A stretch of 64,000 nucleotides of DNA. It comes from Bacillus_BA fengqiuensis (GTDB taxonomy: Bacteria; Bacillota; Bacilli; Bacillales; Bacillaceae_H). The notes beneath the pieces are model-generated. The model had not been told where the DNA came from. It saw nothing but the letters and a program-made list of their open reading frames with translations, and made no database searches. Of this stretch, positions 59,469 through 64,000 are shown one piece after another. The DNA is taken from assembly GCA_030813035.1 (NCBI GenBank), contig JAUSTV010000004.1. The stretch is one strand, 5' to 3'. How positions within the stretch are numbered: the stretch's first letter is position 1; every line of letters begins with the position of its first letter. Both the position numbers and the translations under genes were made by a program.

Positions 59469-60535
59469 TAGTCTGCTTGCTCCATTTTCAGAGCTTGATC
59501 TTCCATGATCAGCGCTTCAATCACTTCATTAAGCTTACCTTCTAGAATTTGATCGAGCTTTTGAATCGTAAGACCAATGCGGTGGTCTGTTACGCGGTTC
59601 TGCGGGAAATTATAAGTACGGATACGCTCGGACCGATCTCCTGTACCTACCGCTTGCTTACGGTTTTGATCATATTCCGCTTGCGCTTCTTGCTGGAATT
59701 TATCGTACACGCGAGCACGCAATACCTTCATCGCTTTTTCCTTATTTTTAATCTGCGACTTCTCATCTTGACACGATACGACGGTTCCGGTAGGAAGGTG
59801 GGTTAAACGAACGGCTGACATCGTCGTGTTAACACTTTGTCCACCAGGACCACTGGATGCGAACGTATCAACGCGAATATCTTTTTCATGGATTTCCACC
59901 TCAACCTCTTCCGCTTCCGGTAAACAAGCTACCGTAGCCGTTGAAGTGTGGATGCGTCCCCCTGATTCCGTCTCAGGTACACGCTGCACACGATGAGCAC
60001 CGTTTTCGAACTTCATTTTTGAATAAGCACCCTTACCGTTAATCATAAAAATAATTTCTTTATAACCGCCAACACCTGTGGTAGTCGCTTCCATGACTTC
60101 CGTTTTCCAGCCTTGCGCTTCCGCATAACGGGAATACATGCGATATAAATCTCCAGCAAAGAGGGCTGCTTCGTCCCCTCCTGCCGCGCCGCGAATTTCC
60201 ATGATAACGTTTTTATCATCATTCGGGTCCTTTGGTAATAACAACACTTTTAGACGCTCTTCCAACTCTTCTATTTGATCTTCTAACTCGGAGATTTCTT
60301 CTTTTACCATCTCACGCATATCAGCATCTAACTTATCGTCCAGCATTGCTTTCGCATCGGTTAGCTGTTCTTTTATGTCTTTATATTCTCTATAAGCTTC
60401 TACCGTTCCCTGGATATCCGCTTGTTCTTTCGAATACTCTCTTAACTTAGAGGGGTTATTTACGATTTCAGGGTCGCTAAGAAATTCGTTTAACTTTTCG
60501 TAGCGATCTTCTACCGCTTGTAAACGATCAAACAC
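59468..60535 (-). CDS. prfA: Peptide chain release factor 1
   Basis: 355 residues; reads UAG and UAA stops. GGQ motif in SSGPGGQSVNTTMSAVRLTHL (positions of the conserved loop about 230-250) and the codon-recognition segment near PETESGGRIHTSTA. The start is GTG at 60535 with GAGGTG nine bases upstream, which gives FDRLQAVEDRYEKL as in other Bacillus RF1; a longer frame is not used. Confidence 0.96.
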   Translation of the reverse strand: MFDRLQAVEDRYEKLNEFLSDPEIVNNPSKLREYSKEQADIQGTVEAYREYKDIKEQLTDAKAMLDDKLDADMREMVKEEISELEDQIEELEERLKVLLLPKDPNDDKNVIMEIRGAAGGDEAALFAGDLYRMYSRYAEAQGWKTEVMEATTTGVGGYKEIIFMINGKGAYSKMKFENGAHRVQRVPETESGGRIHTSTATVACLPEAEEVEVEIHEKDIRVDTFASSGPGGQSVNTTMSAVRLTHLPTGTVVSCQDEKSQIKNKEKAMKVLRARVYDKFQQEAQAEYDQNRKQAVGTGDRSERIRTYNFPQNRVTDHRIGLTIQKLDQILEGKLNEVIEALIMEDQALKMEQAD

Positions 60536-60658
60536 ATCATTCACCTCATTTTTTATCCATAACATTCTAATTATAGTATAGGTGACACCCCCCGTCAAAA
60601 TCAAATTGATATAAAGAATAGAATGGAGATAAGAAATTTTTACCATATTCTTTACACA

Positions 60659-60700
60659 TAAGCGGCCGGCAACCTCCCTTTCAGGTTTTTGCCGACCGCC
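60659..60700 (-). terminator. GC-rich hairpin after the lipoprotein gene
   Basis: Stem GCGG-CGGCAA-CCT with AGG-TTGCCG-CCGC, with internal mismatches, lies about 15 bp after the stop at 60716. Confidence 0.6.
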
Positions 60701-60715
60701 TATACGAAGACTTTG

Positions 60716-61144
60716 TCATTTGACAGCTTTTACATGGAAATGAAAACGAGGAAGGCCTTCAAACAGCTCTCGGGCGACGACGTTTTGCACTTTTTTCTTT
60801 TCAGCCGCACTCATTTCTTCTCCTGTGTGAACAGTGACCCAGGCGTCACGTCCATTTACCTTCAAGTCCCCCATTCGGTAAGGGGTTTCTACTTCAACCA
60901 CTTCTTTCATCTTTTCATAATCATTCGATACTTTCGATTTTACTGGAGTCGTATTAGGAAAGTTAGGGTTTTGGTCGGTGAACTCTTCATAGCTGATTAA
61001 CTCTTTTTCCAATTTTTTATCATCTCGATAAGATGTTAATAATTTTTTGCCATTCTCATCTTCTACCCGAGCATCCTGCGTACTGTTATAACCAGAACAA
61101 GCACTCATGAAAATCATACATAGCAATAAAATGGTTTTTTTCAC
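60716..61144 (-). CDS. Lipoprotein of unknown function (prfA-tdk interval)
   Basis: 142 residues. The start is GTG at 61144 with GGAGGTG six bases upstream. N-terminus VKKTILLLCMIFMSAC is a lipoprotein signal with lipobox MSAC. The mature protein has a polar N-terminus and VNGRDAWVTVHTGEEMS, then RFHFHVKAVK; the domain resembles the YhcN/YlaJ-type sporulation lipoproteins in general style, which I cannot confirm. A terminator separates it from tdk upstream, and hairpins from prfA downstream. Confidence 0.7.
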   Translation of the reverse strand: MKKTILLLCMIFMSACSGYNSTQDARVEDENGKKLLTSYRDDKKLEKELISYEEFTDQNPNFPNTTPVKSKVSNDYEKMKEVVEVETPYRMGDLKVNGRDAWVTVHTGEEMSAAEKKKVQNVVARELFEGLPRFHFHVKAVK

Positions 61145-61210
61145 GATGACACCTCCTACCACTTAGATTTCCCGGTTATACAAAATCAAATAAAGTAAAC
61201 TTAAGGAAAA

Positions 61211-61251
61211 AAAAGACGCCTGCATGGTCATTCACCATGCAGGCGTCTTTT
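61211..61251. terminator. Strong bidirectional terminator after tdk
   Basis: Perfect 15-bp stem AGACGCCTGCATGGT with its complement around five bases; flanked by A-run and T-run, so works in both directions. It terminates tdk transcription beyond the repeat at 61257. Confidence 0.85.
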
Positions 61252-61256
61252 GGATG

Positions 61257-61439
61257 ATATTGGTGTCTAGCTCCAGCGCCTAGCTCGCTGTGGAAAAGAT
61301 GATTGCCCTCATAAGGCAAAAAGCGCCTTATGGGTCAATCCCTATTTCCTTAGGCCCACAGGATGTGGGTCATGCCGACGTTGCCACAGGACGTGGCGGT
61401 CTTAGTCGGCCTTCTTTGACCAAGGCGCTTATGCTTTTC
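61257..61439 (-). repeat. GTCTAGCTCCAGCGCC-type repeat after tdk
   Basis: On the plus strand it runs TGTCTAGCTCCAGCGCC..., with several stems (CATAAGGC/GCCTTATG, GGCCCACAGGATGTGGGTC, and the nested hairpin at 61374-61410). On the minus strand it begins AGAAAAGCATAAGCGCC at the tdk stop codon. This type is familiar to me as a dispersed repeat in Bacillaceae. It shares the GTCGG/CCACGTCCTGTGG module with long copies of element A. Confidence 0.75.
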
Positions 61440-62027
61440 TTATTGATAGACTTTATGTGGAACCGCATGACAATGGCGGCACCTTGGCTCATATGATTCA
61501 GAGGCTCCCACTAAAATAATGGGATCATCGTAAGAAGCAGGTTGTCCATCAATCAGACGCTGTGTACGGCTTGCAGGTGAACCGCAAGCTGCGCAAACCG
61601 CTTGAAGTTTCGTTACCGACTCTGCGATTGCCATTAACGCAGGTACCTGTCCAAATGGCTCTCCCCTGAAATCTTGATCAAGTCCGGCGACAATCACGCG
61701 ATACCCTTTATCAGCAAGCGTTTGAACAACTTCTAAAATCCCTTCATCAAAGAACTGAACTTCATCGATTGCTACAACGTCCGTTTCTTCCATTACTTCT
61801 TTTAAAATTTGTGCAGAATTGCGGGTAGGCATCGCAATGACCGACGAACCGTTATGCGATACGACCGCTTCTTCACTATAACGATTATCAATAGCAGGCT
61901 TAAATACTTGGACCTGCTGTTTGGCAAATTGTGTACGACGAATCCGGCGAATCAGCTCTTCTGATTTCCCAGAAAACATACTGCCGCAAATCACTTCAAT
62001 CCAACCGCTTTGCTTCATCACATACAT
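61440..62027 (-). CDS. tdk: Thymidine kinase
   Basis: 195 residues; type II thymidine kinase. Walker A ICGSMFSGKSEELIRRI, lid ALDQDFRG-type region AGLDQDFRGEPFG, zinc cysteines in CAACGSPASRT and CRHC near the end. Start at 62027 with AGAGG eight bases upstream; the nine-codon longer frame is not used. The repeat directly abuts its stop. Confidence 0.95.
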   Translation of the reverse strand: MYVMKQSGWIEVICGSMFSGKSEELIRRIRRTQFAKQQVQVFKPAIDNRYSEEAVVSHNGSSVIAMPTRNSAQILKEVMEETDVVAIDEVQFFDEGILEVVQTLADKGYRVIVAGLDQDFRGEPFGQVPALMAIAESVTKLQAVCAACGSPASRTQRLIDGQPASYDDPIILVGASESYEPRCRHCHAVPHKVYQ

Positions 62028-62176
62028 GGCGCGGACCTCTCCCTTCCGTGTCATTCCAATGAAGTGAACCGCTCTTCTACTTCTGTGTACCTAGATGATA
62101 TGTTGTCCATCCCATCATCATCTATGTATGTTAATCATTCACTATATATTAACCCGTGCGGGAAGTGCTATTCACG

Positions 62177-62214
62177 TAAAAAACAGGCAAGAACTGAGAG
62201 TCACTTGCCTGTTT
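62177..62214 (-). terminator. Terminator of rpmE
   Basis: Perfect 11-bp stem AAACAGGCAAG with complement, 12-nt loop, followed by TTTTTACG on the minus strand. It lies 17 bp after the rpmE stop. Confidence 0.85.
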
Positions 62215-62230
62215 GATAACATCATATTGA

Positions 62231-62431
62231 TTACTTAAGACCGTATTTTTTGTTGAAGCGATCAACGCGACCATCCGCAGAAGCGAATTTTTGACGGCCA
62301 GTGTAGAATGGATGGCATTCAGAACAAACCTCAATGCGAATCTCTTCTTTAACAGAGCCAGTTTCAAATTCATTTCCACAAGCGCATTTCACCATAACTT
62401 TTTTGTAGTTTGGATGAATTCCTGTTTTCAT
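62231..62431 (-). CDS. rpmE: Ribosomal protein bL31, zinc-binding form
   Basis: 66 residues: MKTGIHPNYKKVMVKCACGN, then VCSECHPFYTGRQKF. The four cysteines (CxC and CxxC) mark the zinc (C+) paralogue. AAGGAG lies nine bases before this ATG. Located between rho and tdk, as in B. subtilis. Confidence 0.96.
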   Translation of the reverse strand: MKTGIHPNYKKVMVKCACGNEFETGSVKEEIRIEVCSECHPFYTGRQKFASADGRVDRFNKKYGLK

Positions 62432-62553
62432 GCTTTTCATCTCCTTCCGCCCTGAATCATTCTGAAACAGAGTTATATAAACCAACACGATAGACAAAAC
62501 GTCAGCATTCGATATGCTCATTTCGACATCGTATACTAAACACACATGAAGAA

Positions 62554-62582
62554 ATTATAACAAGGGTCAAGCAGTTTTGCAA
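62554..62582 (-). promoter_or_regulatory. SigA-type promoter of rpmE
   Basis: On the minus strand TTGCAA (62577-62582), a 17-bp spacer and TATAAT (62554-62559). Confidence 0.55.
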
Positions 62583-62701
62583 CTACCTGTTTTTACAATT
62601 TCGCATTTGTTGTCCATTAACGACTAGTCAGATTCCCGTTTCAAGAGCCAGCCCAATCAAAGGAGGCCTGCGCGAAAAGAACTAACCGTAAAAGTATGAA
62701 C

Positions 62702-62736
62702 AAAGGAACTTCCCTCATGAATGGAAGTTTCCTTTA
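62702..62736 (-). terminator. Terminator of rho
   Basis: AGGAA-A-CTTCC pairs with GGAAG-TTCCT around 9 bases, with one bulge, followed on the minus strand by TTGTT. It lies 16 bp after the rho stop. Confidence 0.65.
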
Positions 62737-62751
62737 CCATTGTAACACGAT

Positions 62752-64000
62752 TTACCGTTTTGTGCTTGTTACGGATTTTCTCTCATCTTCCAACATTTTG
62801 AAAAACTCCATGTTGCTCTTAGAGTTTCTTAAACGTCTTAAAAATCTCTCTGCAAAGTCAGGGGAATCCGACAATGTTTTACGAATCGCCCATAAATGAT
62901 CAAGATGCTCTTTTGGAATGAGTAATTCTTCTTTTCTTGTACCAGAACGACGAATATCAATAGCAGGGAAAATGCGTTTTTCAGCTAATGAACGATCTAA
63001 ATGAAGTTCCATGTTACCGGTTCCCTTGAACTCTTCGTAAATAACATCATCCATTCTGGACCCAGTGTCGATTAGAGCCGTCGCCAAAATGGTCAAGCTG
63101 CCGCCTTCTTCGATGTTACGAGCCGCTCCAAAGAAACGTTTCGGACGATGGAAGGCAGCCGGGTCAATCCCGCCTGATAACGTACGTCCGCTTGGAGGAA
63201 TGACTAAGTTATAAGCACGGGCAAGGCGTGTAATACTATCCATTAAGATGATTACGTCTTTTTTGTGCTCCACGAGACGCATCGCACGCTCTAAAACAAG
63301 TTCGGCTACTTTGATATGATTCTCTGGAACTTCATCGAACGTAGAGCTGACTACGTCTCCGGCAACGGAGCGTTCAATGTCCGTTACCTCCTCTGGGCGT
63401 TCATCAATTAACAAGACGATCAGTTCCGCTTCCGGATGATTCGTTGTAACGCTGTTGGCAATTTCCTTTAAAAGCATTGTTTTTCCGGCTTTCGGAGGCG
63501 CCACAATTAATCCCCTTTGACCAAAACCAATTGGCGCAATCAAATCAATGATTCGTGTCGAGAAGTTTCGCGGCTCTGTCTCCAGTACCATTTGACGATT
63601 CGGATAAATTGGCGTTAAAGCCGGAAAGTGTACACGTTCCTTCGCCGACTCCGGATTATCCCCATTTACCGCCTCTACATGCAGCAAACCATAGTAGCGC
63701 TCGTTTTCTTTCGGAGGACGAACTTTACCCGAAACTTTATCTCCGTTTCTTAAATCGAATCGTCGAATTTGAGAGGCTGATATATAGATGTCTTCTGAAC
63801 TAGGCGAATAGTTGATCGGGCGCAGAAAACCAAAACCTTCTGACTGAATGATTTCTAATACGCCTTCCATAAACAAGAGACCATCTTGTTCAGCTTGGGC
63901 CTTCAAAATAGCAAAAATGAGTTCTTTTTTCGTTAACTTGCTATAGTAGGAAATTTTATACTCACGAGCATGTTCATAGAGCTCTTTTAATTTCATATTC
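62752..64000 (-). CDS. rho: Transcription termination factor Rho, 5' end outside window
   Basis: At least 415 residues visible. RNA-binding cold-shock-like domain (EGFGFLRPINYSPSSEDIYIS) and the hexameric ATPase with Walker A APPKAGKTMLL, Walker B VIILMDSITRLARAYN and the Q/R loops FHRPKRFFGAARN. The ATG at 63996 is preceded in frame by an Asn codon, and Bacillus Rho normally has about a dozen residues before this Met (ending EN-MKLKEL), so the start is outside the window. It is followed by a terminator and rpmE. Confidence 0.96.
   Translation of the reverse strand, partial: NMKLKELYEHAREYKISYYSKLTKKELIFAILKAQAEQDGLLFMEGVLEIIQSEGFGFLRPINYSPSSEDIYISASQIRRFDLRNGDKVSGKVRPPKENERYYGLLHVEAVNGDNPESAKERVHFPALTPIYPNRQMVLETEPRNFSTRIIDLIAPIGFGQRGLIVAPPKAGKTMLLKEIANSVTTNHPEAELIVLLIDERPEEVTDIERSVAGDVVSSTFDEVPENHIKVAELVLERAMRLVEHKKDVIILMDSITRLARAYNLVIPPSGRTLSGGIDPAAFHRPKRFFGAARNIEEGGSLTILATALIDTGSRMDDVIYEEFKGTGNMELHLDRSLAEKRIFPAIDIRRSGTRKEELLIPKEHLDHLWAIRKTLSDSPDFAERFLRRLRNSKSNMEFFKMLEDERKSVTSTKR

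Noticed and set aside
1..64000. tRNA, rRNA, prophage, restriction-modification or defence island
   Set aside because: No tRNA-like cloverleaf, rRNA segment, integrase, methylase or other defence hallmark was recognised anywhere in the window.

Overview
The window is a stretch of a Bacillaceae chromosome (endospore-forming Firmicute). Evidence: spoIIR, spoIID, spoIIQ and spoIIID, strong AGGAGG-type ribosome binding sites with frequent GTG/TTG starts, and a gene order that follows the oriC-proximal region of Bacillus subtilis and Geobacillus (rho-rpmE-tdk-prfA-prmC-spoIIR-ywlBCE-rpiB-ywlG-glyA-upp-wecB-atp-nuo-ywmB-murA-spoIID-spoIIQ-spoIIID-mbl-flhO-flhP-fabZ-ywpF-ssbB-ywqA/B-tuaD-gtaB). The nuo operon just downstream of atp is more Geobacillus-like than B. 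subtilis-like. I cannot name genus or species. Nearly everything is on the minus strand.

Layout, left to right. 1-6.3 kb: cell-envelope sugar genes (MurJ-like flippase, WecG/TagA transferase, WecC, UDP-glucose dehydrogenase, GtaB). 6.8-11.2 kb: plus-strand pair ywqB (SWIM protein) and ywqA (SNF2 helicase). 11.4-16.4 kb: accessory region with a 35-residue ORF, a LysM/NlpC-P60 cell-wall hydrolase, ssbB, ywpF and small unknown proteins, AT-rich and loosely packed. 16.8-26.6 kb: fabZ, flagellar flhP/flhO, mbl, spoIIID, spoIIQ, spoIID, murA, ywmB and a DUF1146 gene. 26.9-37.5 kb: 11-gene nuo operon (ABCDHIJKLMN, no E/F/G). 37.7 kb: a tiny membrane protein gene behind a near-perfect SigB-type promoter. 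38.2-45.6 kb: complete F1Fo ATP synthase operon. 45.9-64 kb: subtilisin-like protease, wecB, upp, glyA, ywlG, rpiB, an MCP, ywlE, mntP, ywlC, a DnaA-box cluster, ywlB, spoIIR, prmC, prfA, a lipoprotein, tdk, rpmE and the 5'-truncated rho.

The genes join into energy conservation (proton-pumping complex I core plus ATP synthase), envelope construction (wecB/wecC/wecG route to ManNAcA polymers, gtaB/tuaD route to UDP-glucuronate, murA, mbl, murJ) and sporulation. I did not find an unknown multi-gene defence or biosynthetic system. The most unusual layer is intergenic: (A) a MITE-like/bcr1-like element of about 140-270 bp with inverted GTGTTCAAAAAG ends, five copies, some with 5-bp TTTAT or TAATA duplications, one copy inside nuo and one inside atp; (B) composite double-hairpin repeats that begin at the stop codon of the preceding gene; (C) GGAAACTTCC...TACTGCCCGTTA repeats; (D) a 'GTCTAGCTCCAGCGCC' repeat after tdk that shares a 37-nt hairpin module with element A; and (E) a series of long, nearly perfect hairpins with A-rich (or T-rich) loops whose stems differ in sequence and often contain the stop codon of the gene they terminate.
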